64,000 nucleotides of DNA from Deinococcus puniceus. Lineage in GTDB: Bacteria; Deinococcota; Deinococci; Deinococcales; Deinococcaceae. The stretch covers positions 3,501 to 67,500 of the forward strand of contig NZ_CP011387.1 of assembly GCF_001644565.1 (NCBI RefSeq), written 5' to 3'. How positions within the stretch are numbered: position 1 is the stretch's first letter; each line of letters starts with the position of its first letter. Positions 13,127-22,546 of this stretch are shown piece by piece. The notes beneath the pieces were generated by a model. It was not told the DNA's origin and did not search any database. It was given only the letters and a program-made list of their open reading frames with translations. The position numbers and the translations under genes were made by a program.

Positions 13127-13555
13127 TTAGCGGCGATCCGTGGTGGTGGTCACGGTGGCGGGGCGGTTGCGGCCCAGCAGACCGAACAGGCCCAGCAAGC
13201 CCAACAGGCCCCAAGGGAACTCGCGGGTGTCGGCGGTGCCGTTGTTGTTGGCGTCCACGACGCCGTCACCGTTGGGGTCAATGGCTTCGTCGGCTCCGGT
13301 GAGGTTGCCAGCGGCGTCGTCAACGGCTTCACCCGTGGCGGCAGCGGCGTCGTCTACAACTTCACCCGTAGCGGCGGCGGCGTCATCAATCGCTTCGCCC
13401 GTGGCAGCGGCGGCTCCGTCTACGGCTTCGCCTGCTTGCTCGGCGGCTCCGTCGGTGGTGTCGTCCTGAACCTGAATGTACGCGGAGGAAGGAGCGGTGG
13501 CGAGGGTGGTGGGGGCGGCAAACAGCAGGGCGAGCGTCAACAGGGTCTTGTTCAT
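13127..13555 (-). CDS. Exported repeat protein with WGxxGxxG-type C-terminus
   Basis: A 142-residue exported protein. A signal peptide covers about residues 1-20. Three and a half 11-residue repeats of the form GEAxDDAAAAT follow, then an Asp/Asn-rich segment (DPNGDGVVDANNNGTAD) resembling a calcium-binding loop. The C-terminus reads PWGLLGLLGLFGLLGRNR, a WGxxGxxG motif inside a hydrophobic stretch followed by Arg, similar to a C-terminal sorting signal. Function unknown; surface anchoring is inferred. The gene stands alone with its own terminator. Confidence 0.8.
   Translation of the reverse strand: MNKTLLTLALLFAAPTTLATAPSSAYIQVQDDTTDGAAEQAGEAVDGAAAATGEAIDDAAAATGEVVDDAAAATGEAVDDAAGNLTGADEAIDPNGDGVVDANNNGTADTREFPWGLLGLLGLFGLLGRNRPATVTTTTDRR
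13285..13430 (-). repeat. In-gene 33-bp tandem repeats
   Basis: Roughly 33-bp units encode GEAVDGAAAAT, GEAIDDAAAAT, GEVVDDAAAAT and a final partial GEAVDDAAG. The Ala/Asp-rich repeats would form flexible or helical acidic stalks. The opposite strand is also open, but it encodes only a Gly/Arg-rich mirror of the repeat. Confidence 0.75.
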
Positions 13556-13981
13556 GGGAGTTCTCCTAGGTCAGCCTCGCCGGAGCAGGGCAGTGGGAAT
13601 GTTCTCCGCCGTGCGGCGTGAGGAATGACCAGAGTGTGCCCTGTCTTGCAAAAGAAACGCTGAGATGAGGGCCAAGCCTACCTTTAAGTGGCGTTTGTAC
13701 AATCTGAAGGTAACGTCACAGCGCCAAAAAGCCTGTTTTTGAGAAAAATTCGGCAGACAAACTGGGGCCATCTCAGTCGCATGGCCTGCTGTCAGATTTA
13801 GGGTGTAGGTGAAAGGGCGAGACGTAGAAAGAGCGCCCAAAGCCCTGAATTGGGGGCCAGTTCTCTAGGGAACGGGTGTGCAGAGTGCAGGAACACCGGA
13901 TGGAAAGTACAAGTGGCATGAAAAGCCCATAAAAAGCGCCCGTGCCATCTGACAGCATGGACAGCCTCCATCCGGGCGGGC
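13556..13981. other. Intergenic region without a supported gene
   Basis: About 425 bp between two minus-strand genes. It carries the promoter region of the WGxxGxxG gene; TCTCCTAGG upstream of the start gives a usable AGGAG ribosome site on the minus strand. An 89-codon minus frame exists but has no family features, no good ribosome site and mixed composition. I see no RNA gene or repeat family here. Confidence 0.5.
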
Positions 13982-14536
13982 TCAGTGTGCGGCGGCCTCG
14001 GCCTGCGCCATCGCCTGCATCGCGCTCAGCACGTTTTGCATGTGCTGGTCAAGGTCAACGCCCAGTTCTTCTGCACCCTGTACTACCTCGTCACGGTTCA
14101 CGCCCCCTGCGAACGCCTTATTCTTAAAGCGTTTTTTGAGGCTGGACAGTCCCACGCCGCGCACATCGCGGTCTGGGCGAACCAGTGCGGAAGCCTGCAC
14201 CAAGCCTGTCAGTTCGTCTACGGCAAACAGCGTGCGCGACAGCAGCGACGTGCGGGGCGTGCCCGTGTAGGCGGCGTGGCCCATAATGGCGTCCAGTACG
14301 GCTTCCGGCGTGTCGGTGGTGGTTCGCAGGAATTCTACGCCCCAGTACGGATGGGTGTCCGGGCGCAGTTCGTAATCGAAGTCGTGCAGCAGGCCCGTCA
14401 CGGCGTACAGGTCTTCGTCTTCGTTCCAGTGGCGTGCATACCAGCGCATGGCGGCTTCCACATTCAGCATGTGCCGCCGCAACGACTCGGAGGGCGTGTG
14501 TTCCTGCATCAGGGCGTGGGCTTGCTCGCGGTTCAT
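13982..14536 (-). CDS. HD-domain protein, putative phosphohydrolase
   Basis: A 184-residue HD-superfamily protein. The likely metal ligands are His22 (RHMLNVE), His51-Asp52 (LLHDFDYE) and a downstream Asp in FAVDELTG. I start it at MNREQAHALM, where similarity to HD proteins begins; the frame extends upstream through intergenic sequence. The family hydrolyses nucleotides or phosphoesters, and close relatives are often annotated only as HD-domain hydrolases. The C-terminal 40 residues are helical and Gln/Ala-rich. Confidence 0.85.
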   Translation of the reverse strand: MNREQAHALMQEHTPSESLRRHMLNVEAAMRWYARHWNEDEDLYAVTGLLHDFDYELRPDTHPYWGVEFLRTTTDTPEAVLDAIMGHAAYTGTPRTSLLSRTLFAVDELTGLVQASALVRPDRDVRGVGLSSLKKRFKNKAFAGGVNRDEVVQGAEELGVDLDQHMQNVLSAMQAMAQAEAAAH

Positions 14537-14594
14537 GTGGGCAGTGTAGCGGGCAGGCAACAGGGGAATGGGAGAAAGAATCCGCCTGCATAGC

Positions 14595-14623
14595 TTGACT
14601 GGCCCTGCATACCGCGCTATTAT
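14595..14623 (+). promoter_or_regulatory. Strong sigma-A-type promoter
   Basis: TTGACT at 14595-14600 and TATTAT at 14618-14623 are separated by exactly 17 bp, the best promoter match I found in the window. Transcription would start near 14630 and run toward the DUF418 gene, meeting a terminator-like hairpin after about 20 nt. Confidence 0.65.
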
Positions 14624-14648
14624 TCTTTCAATCAAGTTCAAGCCACCG

Positions 14649-14671
14649 CCGCCGAAAGGCGGGTTTTTTAT
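14649..14671 (+). terminator. Terminator-like hairpin just after a promoter (leader or small RNA)
   Basis: A 5-bp GC stem (14649-14653 with 14658-14662) is closed by a GAAA tetraloop and followed by GTTTTTTATT. With the promoter at 14595-14623 it would end a transcript of only about 40 nt, about 95 bp before the DUF418 start. It may be an attenuator for that gene or the end of a tiny RNA. Confidence 0.55.
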
Positions 14672-14764
14672 TGCTGTCTTCACCCGCCCGCCCCATTGAC
14701 TGTGGCTGACAACGTTCATGATTCCAACTTCTGTGTTCACGGCCAAATGCTCTAGCCTGCCCCC

Positions 14765-15964
14765 ATGACCGCGCCGCCCCAGCCTGACGCACAGCCCGAT
14801 GCACAGCCTGAACCAACGCTGCAACCCGTGCTACCGGAAGCGGAACCCCTACCCCAGCGCGGCCCGGTGCGCCAGCGTTCGCCTCTGCCCGATGTGCTGC
14901 GCGGGCTGGCCCTGCTGGGCATCCTGATCGTGAACGTGCAGGATTTCGCCGGATTCCGGGTCTGGACTCAGGGCGGGCTAGACCGCGTGGTGCAGGTGCT
15001 GACCGATATTTTTGCCAACGGGCGCTCTATCAGTCTGTTTGCCATGCTGTTCGGCTGGGGTGCGGCGGGGTTGCTGGCGCGGCAGGGCGTGGGCACGTTT
15101 TTGCTGCGGCACGCGGTCTTGCTGGCGCTGGGCACGCTGCATTTCATCTTCATTTGGCACGGCGACATCATTGCCAATTACGCGTTGCTGGCCGCTGCCC
15201 TGCTGCTGACGGCGCGAATGACTGCGCCAACGCTGCTATTGATGGCCGGGGCATTGGGCGCGTGGTGGCTGGGCCTCGGCCTGCTGGAATGGGCGGCGGC
15301 CACCGTGTCCGAAACGCGCCTAGGACGATACGCGGGCCTACAAAACCTGCTGCCCGGCATGAGTTACCCAGAAGTCGTGGCAGACCGGGCGGGCGATTTC
15401 GGTACCAACCTGATCGGCGGCAGCGTCTTCAATGGGCCTTGGTTGGTGGCCCTGTTTTGTCTGGGGGCCGCCGCTTACCGTACAGGCCTGCTGCTGCGCC
15501 CACACGAGCATCTGCCGCTGCTGCGCCGCCTGACAGTGTGGGGCTGGGGGCTGGGCTTGCCGCTGGGAATCTTGCTGGCGTGGCTAAATACGCGGGGCGA
15601 TTACGCCTCCGGCCTGCTGGCGACTCCGGTACGCATGAGCGGCGGGCTGGCGCTGGCACTGGGCTACGTGGGAATACTGGGCACGCTGACCGCACAGGAC
15701 AGACTGGGCAGATGGTTGGCCTTTGCGGCCAGCGGGCGCGTTGCCATGACCAACTACATTGCCCAGAGCCTGATCATGACCACCGTGTTTTATCCCTACG
15801 CGGGCGCACAGTACGGGCAATGGGGCGCGGCGTCGGCAGTGGCTTTGGCGCTGGTGGTAGGGCTGGCCCAGTTGCCGACGAGTGCATGGGTACTGCGCCG
15901 CTGGGGCATAGGGCCGCTGGAGCGACTGGTGCGGGCGCTGGTGTATGGGGGGCGAGCGGGCTGA
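14765..15964 (+). CDS. DUF418 domain-containing membrane protein
   Basis: A 399-residue polytopic membrane protein of the YeiB/DUF418 type. After a Pro/Gln-rich cytoplasmic tail (about 1-40) comes the conserved start [20 protein letters not shown], then about ten hydrophobic segments. The C-terminal DUF418 part contains [13 protein letters not shown] and the [11 protein letters not shown] ending common in the family. Function is unknown; relatives are sometimes discussed as transporters or acyltransferase-like membrane proteins. The upstream promoter and hairpin may control it. Confidence 0.85.
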   Translation: MTAPPQPDAQPDAQPEPTLQPVLPEAEPLPQRGPVRQRSPLPDVLRGLALLGILIVNVQDFAGFRVWTQGGLDRVVQVLTDIFANGRSISLFAMLFGWGAAGLLARQGVGTFLLRHAVLLALGTLHFIFIWHGDIIANYALLAAALLLTARMTAPTLLLMAGALGAWWLGLGLLEWAAATVSETRLGRYAGLQNLLPGMSYPEVVADRAGDFGTNLIGGSVFNGPWLVALFCLGAAAYRTGLLLRPHEHLPLLRRLTVWGWGLGLPLGILLAWLNTRGDYASGLLATPVRMSGGLALALGYVGILGTLTAQDRLGRWLAFAASGRVAMTNYIAQSLIMTTVFYPYAGAQYGQWGAASAVALALVVGLAQLPTSAWVLRRWGIGPLERLVRALVYGGRAG

Positions 15965-15985
15965 GTTGGCAGGTGAAGGTGGAAG

Positions 15986-16091
15986 GTGAACCCCCCCGTT
16001 GCTGGCGCAACGCCCCCCCTTAGAGGGGAGGACTAAAGCTGTTGCGCTCCCTTCCAAGTGAGGCTGGCTGCGAAGCAGGCTGGGGGGTTTC
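15986..16091. repeat. Dispersed palindromic repeat, family A, copy 1
   Basis: A roughly 105-bp element with inverted ends: GTGAACCCCCCCGTTGCTGG on the left and GGCTGGGGGGTTTC on the right, with an inner CCCCCCTTAGAGGGGAGG. It lies between the DUF418 gene and yebC, in the opposite orientation to copy 3. Other copies are at 24799, 28146 and 32378 (half). Confidence 0.8.
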
Positions 16092-16170
16092 TCTCCCGCT
16101 GCTTTAGAATGGCTGCCGCTCTGGGTGTTCCAAGTTAAGGAACGCGCCGGACTCAAGGAGACAGACACAC

Positions 16171-16905
16171 ATGGCCGGTCACAGTAAATGGTCGCAAATC
16201 AAGCGAAAAAAGGGGGCCAACGACAAGCGGCGTTCGGCCATGATCAGCAAGCACCTGCGGGCCATTACGGCGGCAGTGCGTTCGGGCGGCAGCGGCGATC
16301 CAGCAGGCAACCTCAGCCTGAAAAACTGTATCGCGGCAGCCAAAGCCGATACGGTTCCGGTGGACAATATCGACAGCGCCATCAAGCGGGCGCTGGGGGC
16401 GGGCGAGGGCGCGGCGGAATACAAGGAAGTGAGTTACGAAGGCTACGGCCCCGGCGGAACCGCCATCTTTATTGAGGCTCTGACCGACAACGTGAACCGC
16501 ACGGTGGCCGAAGTTCGCAGCGTCTTTTCCAAAAAGGGCGGCAGCATGGGCAACAGCGGCAGCGTGGCGTGGCAATTCGAGAAAAAAGGCGTGCTACTGG
16601 TGGCCGACGCCTCGGAGGCCGCGCAGGAAGCTGCCATAGAACACGGCGCGGAAGACTTTGTGGAGAGCGAGGACGGCCTAGAAATCACCGCCGCCCCCGC
16701 TGACCTGTACGCCGTGCAGGACGGCTTGGCCGCCGCCGGATTCGCCGTAGAAAGCGCCCAAATGACCATGATTCCGAGCAATACGGTGGCCGTACAGGGC
16801 GACGACGCCCGCAAACTGATGGTGCTGATGGAAGCGTTGGAAGACTTGGACGACGTGCAGAACGTGTATTCCAATGCGGATCTGCCAGAGGACGAGGAAG
16901 TGTAA
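16171..16905 (+). CDS. YebC/PmpR-family regulator or translation factor
   Basis: A 244-residue protein of the universally distributed YebC family, beginning with the diagnostic [15 protein letters not shown]. The three-domain layout is intact, with [13 protein letters not shown] and the segment [19 protein letters not shown]. Family members have been described as DNA-binding regulators, and more recently as factors that relieve ribosome stalling; the sequence cannot separate these roles. AAGGAGACAGACACAC gives a good ribosome site. Confidence 0.95.
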   Translation: MAGHSKWSQIKRKKGANDKRRSAMISKHLRAITAAVRSGGSGDPAGNLSLKNCIAAAKADTVPVDNIDSAIKRALGAGEGAAEYKEVSYEGYGPGGTAIFIEALTDNVNRTVAEVRSVFSKKGGSMGNSGSVAWQFEKKGVLLVADASEAAQEAAIEHGAEDFVESEDGLEITAAPADLYAVQDGLAAAGFAVESAQMTMIPSNTVAVQGDDARKLMVLMEALEDLDDVQNVYSNADLPEDEEV

Positions 16906-16922
16906 AGCTGAAGGTGGGAAGA

Positions 16923-16966
16923 GGGGGAGCATGCACAGACAGTTCTTGTACACGCTCCCCCTTTCT
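16923..16966. terminator. Stem-loop terminator after yebC
   Basis: Arms 16923-16930 and 16954-16961 (GGGGGAGC with GCTCCCCC) pair perfectly around a 23-nt loop, with only a short TTT run after. It sits between convergent genes and may serve both. Confidence 0.6.
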
Positions 16967-16986
16967 GCTGCTTTTAATCTCTGAGT

Positions 16987-18486
16987 CTAGAACACCAGCG
17001 CCCGCGCATTCCCGCCCAACCTGTCCCACAAGGTAAAGGCCGCCCGTGCGCCGGGGCGGATGATGCCTTCATCGTCCCAACCTGCGGCCAACGCGGGGCC
17101 GCGCGTATGGGCGTGCAGCACGTCCAGTTCGGTCAGTGCCTCGTGGGGGGCGATTCGGCCACCCTCATCGTCTACCCGGCTGATGGCGGCGGCGAAATTG
17201 GCGCGGTAGTCGGGCGGGGTCACGGGGGCGTCGCTGCCAAAGGCCAGCACCGCTCCGGCATCGCGCAGGGCACGGAAGGCGTAGGTTTCCCGCTCTAGGT
17301 GCGGCAACAGGTGGCGAATCATCGCGCCGTCGCCCTGAAGGTGCATAGGCTGGACGCTGACCGTGAAGCCCGCAAAACGGGCAATATCGGCGGGCCGCAG
17401 GTGCTGAGCATGTTCGATTCTGAGGCGGATGCCGCGTGCCTCAGCCGCCCCGCGCAGGCTGTCGTAGGCGTCCAGCACCTCGGTATTGGCCCGGTCTCCG
17501 ATGGCGTGCGTGACGGGCGTGAGGCCTAGCGCGATGGCCTGTGCGCCCAGTTCGCGGATCAATTCGGGCGAGTCCAGCGGAATACCCGTGCCGCTGCCAT
17601 CGGCAAAGCCCGGCGCGTGCAGCCAAGCGGTGCGGCTGCCCAATGCGCCATCAGCAAAAAACTTGACGCCGCCCCACTGAAACAGGCCACCGGGGTTGAG
17701 GCCGATCCCAAGTTCACGGGCCAAGGGCAAGCGGTCATGCGGCAGGCTGGCCCAGACCCGCAACGGCAATTCTCCGCGTGAGGCCAGCGTTTGCAGGGCG
17801 CGGGGCGCTTCGGGAGCCTCGAAGGCCATCGTGTGGGCACTGACATACCCGCGTGCCGCGAGGTCTGTGGCCCCAGCACGGGCGGCGGCCAGATACTGTG
17901 CCTCGCTGGGGGCCGGAATGGCGTTGGCGACGAGGTCGGTGGCATTTTCCAGCAACATTCCGAGGGGCCGCACGATCTTTCCGCCCTCTGGATCGGGTGT
18001 GGTGGCCGAGATTCCGGCCAGCCGGAGCGCCAGCGAATTGGCCCACGCCGAATGCAGATCGCGCGAATACAACAAGACCGGATGGTGCGGACTGACTTCG
18101 TCCAGCATGGCGGCGGTGGGGGAATCGTTCAGGCCCAGTTCGCTCAGCAGGAAGCCGCCGCCGCGAATCCACGTGCCATGCGGCGTGTTCATGGCCCGCT
18201 GCGCCACCCGCGCCAACACCTCCGACACGCTGCGTGCGCCGTGCAGCCCCACTTCCGAGAGGGAAAAGCCGTAGCCGACGAGGTGAATATGCGCGTCGGC
18301 CAGCCCCGGCGTGAGCAGCAAGTCGCGGTGATCGTGGCGCTCGGCGCGGGGAGCGAGTGCCCTCAATTCTTCGGCAGACCCCACCGCCAGCACCCGCCCG
18401 CCGCCCACCAGCACGGCCCCGGCGTCGGGCTGGGCAGGATCGAGCGTGAGGGTTCGGGCCAGCAGCAGATGCAGCGGGGAAGTCAT
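16987..18486 (-). CDS. Amidohydrolase (YtcJ-like, amidohydrolase_3 family)
   Basis: A metal-dependent hydrolase of 499 residues. The N-terminal composite-domain strand is followed by [16 protein letters not shown], which carries the HxH pair. Further likely ligands are His in [16 protein letters not shown] segments, His in [14 protein letters not shown], His in RIEHAQHL and Asp in [11 protein letters not shown]. YtcJ-like enzymes act on N-substituted amides or imides, and substrates are usually unknown. The gene is divergent from the receiver-SARP gene, with 137 bp between them. Confidence 0.88.
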   Translation of the reverse strand: MTSPLHLLLARTLTLDPAQPDAGAVLVGGGRVLAVGSAEELRALAPRAERHDHRDLLLTPGLADAHIHLVGYGFSLSEVGLHGARSVSEVLARVAQRAMNTPHGTWIRGGGFLLSELGLNDSPTAAMLDEVSPHHPVLLYSRDLHSAWANSLALRLAGISATTPDPEGGKIVRPLGMLLENATDLVANAIPAPSEAQYLAAARAGATDLAARGYVSAHTMAFEAPEAPRALQTLASRGELPLRVWASLPHDRLPLARELGIGLNPGGLFQWGGVKFFADGALGSRTAWLHAPGFADGSGTGIPLDSPELIRELGAQAIALGLTPVTHAIGDRANTEVLDAYDSLRGAAEARGIRLRIEHAQHLRPADIARFAGFTVSVQPMHLQGDGAMIRHLLPHLERETYAFRALRDAGAVLAFGSDAPVTPPDYRANFAAAISRVDDEGGRIAPHEALTELDVLHAHTRGPALAAGWDDEGIIRPGARAAFTLWDRLGGNARALVF

Positions 18487-18623
18487 GGCCCCAGCCTAAA
18501 GCAGAGGCGTGGAAACTGTCCGGCGTTTTGCCCCAAGCCAGACTTGCTACACGAAGTGTTAAAAATACTGCATTCACGGTCACTTGATGGTGCAGCCCAT
18601 CAGCAGCCTGCTAGACTACCGCC

Positions 18624-19658
18624 ATGCCGCGCATCCTTGTCGTGGATGACGACGCCGCCATCCTCAAGCTCATCAGTGTCATTCTGTCCCGTGCTGGGCA
18701 TGAGGTTCGCACCAGCAACCATCCTGTCGAAGCCCTTGATCTGCTGAAAGTCTTTACGCCCGATCTGGTCATCAGCGATGTGGTGATGCCCTACATGACG
18801 GGTCTGGAATTTCTGGAAAAAGTGCGCGACAACGAACAATTAGGCGCACTGCCGTTTGTGCTGCTCTCCAGCCATGCCGAGCGCGGAGACGTGCGCCGAG
18901 GCATGAATCTGGGGGCCGACGATTACCTGCCCAAGCCCTTTACGCCGCTTGATCTGACCACTGCCGTAGACGCCCGGTTGCGCCGCGCCGGACTGACCAT
19001 TCAGGGCGAAAGCGGGATGCTCGCCAAAGGCTTAGGCACCGCCCAAGTGGTCTGGAAGGGCGCGGCGGTGGCGTGGGTGTCTCGCAAGGCGCTGGAACTG
19101 TTCTTTTATCTACTGGAACACAAAGAAGTGACGAGTTGGGAAGCTGCCGAAGCGCTGTGGCCCGAAAAAGACGAGGCCCGTGCCAGCAGTCTGTTCCATA
19201 CGACCCTGCACCGCCTGCGCCGCAGCCTCAGCAACGAGGCGGTGATCAGCACCAATCGCCGCTACGCCCTCGCCAGCGACCTGAGTCCCGAATACGACGT
19301 GCAGCGGTATGAACTGCTGGCCGGACAGGCCGAAAACGGCAGCCTCGGGCTAGAGGAATTGCGCGAATTGGCAGCTATTTACGGCCACTTTTTGCCCGGA
19401 GCCGATAGCCCGTGGGTTGACGATGTGCGCTCGCGGCTGGAGCAAAAGCAGCTCAGTATTCTGGGCCTCGCCGCCCGCGCCGCCACCGAAGCTGGACGCG
19501 CCAAAGACGCCGCCATGCTGCACCAACGCGCTCTAGCCATAGACCCGATGAGCGAACTGGACTGGCAAGGGTTGGCCCGCGCTCTGGACACCATTGGCGA
19601 CCCCCGCGCCCGCCTCGCCGCACAGCGGGAAGCGTGGTGGGCTGTGGATTTGGACTGA
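18624..19658 (+). CDS. Response regulator with SARP-type winged helix and BTAD-like domain
   Basis: A 344-residue protein. Residues 1-120 form a receiver (Asp8-Asp9-Asp10, phosphoacceptor Asp52 in LVISDVVMP, Lys in DYLPKPF). Residues about 145-225 resemble a winged helix of the transcriptional activator type (VSRKALELFFYLLEHK, SSLFHTTLHRLRRSL). The rest is a TPR-like bacterial transcriptional activation (BTAD) region. The arrangement predicts a phosphorylation-controlled DNA-binding protein. No kinase gene is nearby, so its sensor is unknown. Confidence 0.8.
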   Translation: MPRILVVDDDAAILKLISVILSRAGHEVRTSNHPVEALDLLKVFTPDLVISDVVMPYMTGLEFLEKVRDNEQLGALPFVLLSSHAERGDVRRGMNLGADDYLPKPFTPLDLTTAVDARLRRAGLTIQGESGMLAKGLGTAQVVWKGAAVAWVSRKALELFFYLLEHKEVTSWEAAEALWPEKDEARASSLFHTTLHRLRRSLSNEAVISTNRRYALASDLSPEYDVQRYELLAGQAENGSLGLEELRELAAIYGHFLPGADSPWVDDVRSRLEQKQLSILGLAARAATEAGRAKDAAMLHQRALAIDPMSELDWQGLARALDTIGDPRARLAAQREAWWAVDLD

Positions 19659-19682
19659 GCAAATAAGTCAGACAAGTGAAGA

Positions 19683-19715
19683 ACGGGGGACGCTGGACAG
19701 GTGTTCTCCGTTTTT
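19683..19715 (+). terminator. Terminator after the receiver-SARP gene
   Basis: An 8-bp stem, 19683-19690 with 19704-19711, includes two G-U pairs and is followed by TTTTT. It lies between this gene and alaS, separating the two transcripts. Confidence 0.6.
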
Positions 19716-19787
19716 CTTTGCCTACCAACTCCTCTCCGCGCCATTCGGCGGATTCACCCCCTCCCCGCCGCTGATAGACTGCGCCCT

Positions 19788-22493
19788 ATGACGGTTCCGC
19801 CCACCACAGCCCCAACAACTGCCGAGATTCGTGAAAAGTACCTGTCTTTTTTCGAGAGCAAAGGCCACCTGCGCCTGCCCAGTCACAGCCTGATTGCGCC
19901 TGATCCCACCACGCTGTTTACGGTGGCGGGCATGCAGCCTTTCAAGCCGCAGTTTATGGGTGCGGCGGCCAAATTCCCCGGCTACGGCGACAATCCCCGC
20001 GTGACGACCGCCCAGAAGTGCCTGCGTGTTACTGACATCGAAAACGTGGGGCGCACGCTCCGGCACTGTTCGCTGCTGGAAATGCTGGGCAATTTCAGCT
20101 TTGGCGACTACTTTAAGCGGGACGCGCTGATGTGGGCGTGGGAGTTTCTGACCGAACCCGAATGGATGGGGCTGGACAAATCCAAGCTGTACGCCACCAT
20201 TTACGAGGACGACGAGGAAGCCTTCGAGATTTGGACGAAGGACATCGGGCTGCCCGCTGACCACATCCTGCGCTTTGGAGCCGACGAGAATTTCTGGCCC
20301 GCCGACGCGCCCGCCAAGGGGCCAAACGGCCCGTGTGGGCCATGCAGCGAGATTTTTTATGACCGGGGGCCAGCCTACGGCGACGACACGTGGGCCGAGT
20401 ACGCCGACACCCGCGAAAGCGCCCGCTTTTTGGAAATCTGGAACAACGTGTTCCCGCAGTTCGAGCGGCAGGAACCGCAGGCCGACGGAACCCCGACGCT
20501 GCTGGATTTGCCCGCCAAGAACATCGATACGGGCATGGGCCTAGAGCGCATCGCCACCGTCGTGCAGGACGTCTTCGACTTCTATTCCAACGACGTGTTC
20601 GCGCCGATCATTGCCCGGATCGTGGAACTGAGCGGCAAGCCCTACTTGGGGCCAGAAAGCATCTCGCACCGGGTGGTGGCCGAGCATGTGCGTTCTGTCA
20701 GCATGACCTTGGCCGATGGCGTAAGCCTGAGCAACACCGGGCGCGGCTACGTGATTCGCAAGATTTTGCGCCGCGCCAGCCGTCATGCTTACCTGCTGGG
20801 CCTGCGCGAACCCGTGCTGCACACGCTGGTGCCACTGGTGGTGGCGAGCATGGGCGGCGGCTACCCCGAACTGGTGACAGAAGAAGCCCGCGTCACGGCG
20901 GCAATTCGGGCCGAAGAAGAACGCTTCCTGAAAACGTTGGAAGGCGGCATTCAGCGGCTGGGCGGCCTGCTGGAAGGCATGCAGCAGGGCGGTGTGCTGG
21001 GCGGCGAAGAGGCCTTTACCCTCTACGACACCTACGGCTTCCCCGTAGACCTGACCAAAGAAATTGCCGAAGAGTACGGCGTGAGCGTGGACGAAGCCGG
21101 ATACGCCGAGAGCTTGGAGCGGGCGCAGATGCTGGCGCGGGCAGGCAGTAAATACGGCAAATCCGAGCTGTTTGGCGGGCAAGATACCGTGGGTGACCTG
21201 AGCGCCACCGCGTTCGTGGGCTATGACCAACTGGAAGCCGAGGGGCAAGTGCTGGCGCTGATGACCTCCGAGGGCCGCGTGGACGCGCTGGAAGCAGGCA
21301 CGGCGGGTACGGTGGTGCTGACGCAAACGCCGTTTTATGCCGAGGGGGGCGGCGAAGTGGGCGACACCGGACGGCTGGAATGGACGGGCGAGGACGGCCT
21401 GGCCGGGGCGGGCGTGGTGCGCGATACCCGCAAGACCCCCGGCGGTGTGTTCCTGCATGAAGTGGAAGTGCAGGCCGGAACCCTGACGCCCGACGTGATC
21501 GTGCGCGGCGTGGTAGACGGAGCGCGGCAGGCCACCGAGCGCCACCACACGGCCACCCATCTGCTGCATGCGGCCCTGCGTGCGGTGCTGGGCGACGGCG
21601 TGCGTCAGGCCGGATCGCTGGTGGCCCCGGATCGTCTGCGCTTCGATTTCTCGCACAGCGCGGCCCTGAGTACAGCAGAGATCGCGGAAGTGGAACGACT
21701 GGTGAGCCGCTGGATCAGCGCCGACTTTGCGGTCAAGTGGCAGGAGATGCCGATTGCCGAGGCCAAAGCAGCGGGCGCGACGGCCCTGTTTGGCGAGAAG
21801 TACGGCGACACCGTGCGCGTGGTGAGCGTGGAAGGCGACGTGACCCTGAACGGCCACACCGTGAGCAGCAAGGAACTCTGCGGCGGCGCACACGTGACCC
21901 GCACGGGTGAAATCGGCGCATTTGTGCTGCTGAGCGATGAGAACGTGGCGGCAGGCGTGCGCCGGATCGAGGCTCTGGCAGGCGAAGCCGCGACTGCTTG
22001 GCTGCGCGAGCGCCTGAACAGTGACGCCCGCCTTGCCGCCAGCCTAAATACCAGTTTGGACGGTCTGGAAGTGCGCGTGGCAGGCTTGCAGGCCCAACTG
22101 AAGGCCGCCGAGAAAGAAACGGTGCAGGTACGCCGTCAACTGACCGAGGCGCAGATGAGCGGCGGAGGCAGCGGCGGCGCGGCTCCTCTGCGTGAATTGG
22201 GCGGCTTCCGGGTGGCGGCCCTGAAACTGACCGGGATTGCGGGCAACGAACTGCGCGGAGCCGCCGACAAGCTCCTCGACACCAGCGGCGCAGACCTCGT
22301 GATCATCGCCTCGGATGCCGGATTGGTGGTGAAGGCCAGCAAAGAAGCCGTCGCCAAGGGCGCACACGCGGGCCAACTGGTGGGCAAACTGGCCGCCGCA
22401 GCGGGGGGCAAGGGTGGGGGCCGCCCCGATATGGCGCAGGCGGGGATTCAGAACCCGGATGCGGCACTAGAGGCGTTGGACACAGCGTTCTAA
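19788..22493 (+). CDS. alaS: Alanine-tRNA ligase
   Basis: Class II aminoacyl-tRNA synthetase, 901 residues from ATG 19788; the open frame begins 29 codons earlier in terminator sequence. The catalytic core (FFESKGHLRLPSHSL and following), the editing domain with HHTATHLLHAAL and CGGAHV zinc ligands, and the C-terminal C-Ala domain ending with a Gly-rich KGGGRPDMAQAG segment are all present. Length and order are standard. A good terminator follows. Confidence 0.97.
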   Translation: MTVPPTTAPTTAEIREKYLSFFESKGHLRLPSHSLIAPDPTTLFTVAGMQPFKPQFMGAAAKFPGYGDNPRVTTAQKCLRVTDIENVGRTLRHCSLLEMLGNFSFGDYFKRDALMWAWEFLTEPEWMGLDKSKLYATIYEDDEEAFEIWTKDIGLPADHILRFGADENFWPADAPAKGPNGPCGPCSEIFYDRGPAYGDDTWAEYADTRESARFLEIWNNVFPQFERQEPQADGTPTLLDLPAKNIDTGMGLERIATVVQDVFDFYSNDVFAPIIARIVELSGKPYLGPESISHRVVAEHVRSVSMTLADGVSLSNTGRGYVIRKILRRASRHAYLLGLREPVLHTLVPLVVASMGGGYPELVTEEARVTAAIRAEEERFLKTLEGGIQRLGGLLEGMQQGGVLGGEEAFTLYDTYGFPVDLTKEIAEEYGVSVDEAGYAESLERAQMLARAGSKYGKSELFGGQDTVGDLSATAFVGYDQLEAEGQVLALMTSEGRVDALEAGTAGTVVLTQTPFYAEGGGEVGDTGRLEWTGEDGLAGAGVVRDTRKTPGGVFLHEVEVQAGTLTPDVIVRGVVDGARQATERHHTATHLLHAALRAVLGDGVRQAGSLVAPDRLRFDFSHSAALSTAEIAEVERLVSRWISADFAVKWQEMPIAEAKAAGATALFGEKYGDTVRVVSVEGDVTLNGHTVSSKELCGGAHVTRTGEIGAFVLLSDENVAAGVRRIEALAGEAATAWLRERLNSDARLAASLNTSLDGLEVRVAGLQAQLKAAEKETVQVRRQLTEAQMSGGGSGGAAPLRELGGFRVAALKLTGIAGNELRGAADKLLDTSGADLVIIASDAGLVVKASKEAVAKGAHAGQLVGKLAAAAGGKGGGRPDMAQAGIQNPDAALEALDTAF

Positions 22494-22508
22494 ACAATTC
22501 ATAACTGA

Positions 22509-22546
22509 GCAGGAGCCGGGACGATTGCTTGCGGCTCCTGCTTCTT
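22509..22546 (+). terminator. Terminator of alaS
   Basis: A perfect 10-bp stem (22509-22518 with 22532-22541) is followed by TTCTT. It sits 15 bp after the alaS stop and overlaps the 3' end of the convergent methyltransferase transcript, so it may work in both directions. Confidence 0.7.

Noticed and set aside
13571..13840. 89-codon minus frame upstream of the WGxxGxxG gene
   Set aside because: No ribosome site, mixed composition, no similarity that I recognise, and it covers the likely promoter region.
20541..21893. 450-codon minus frame opposite alaS
   Set aside because: Antisense mirror of the alaS catalytic and editing domains.
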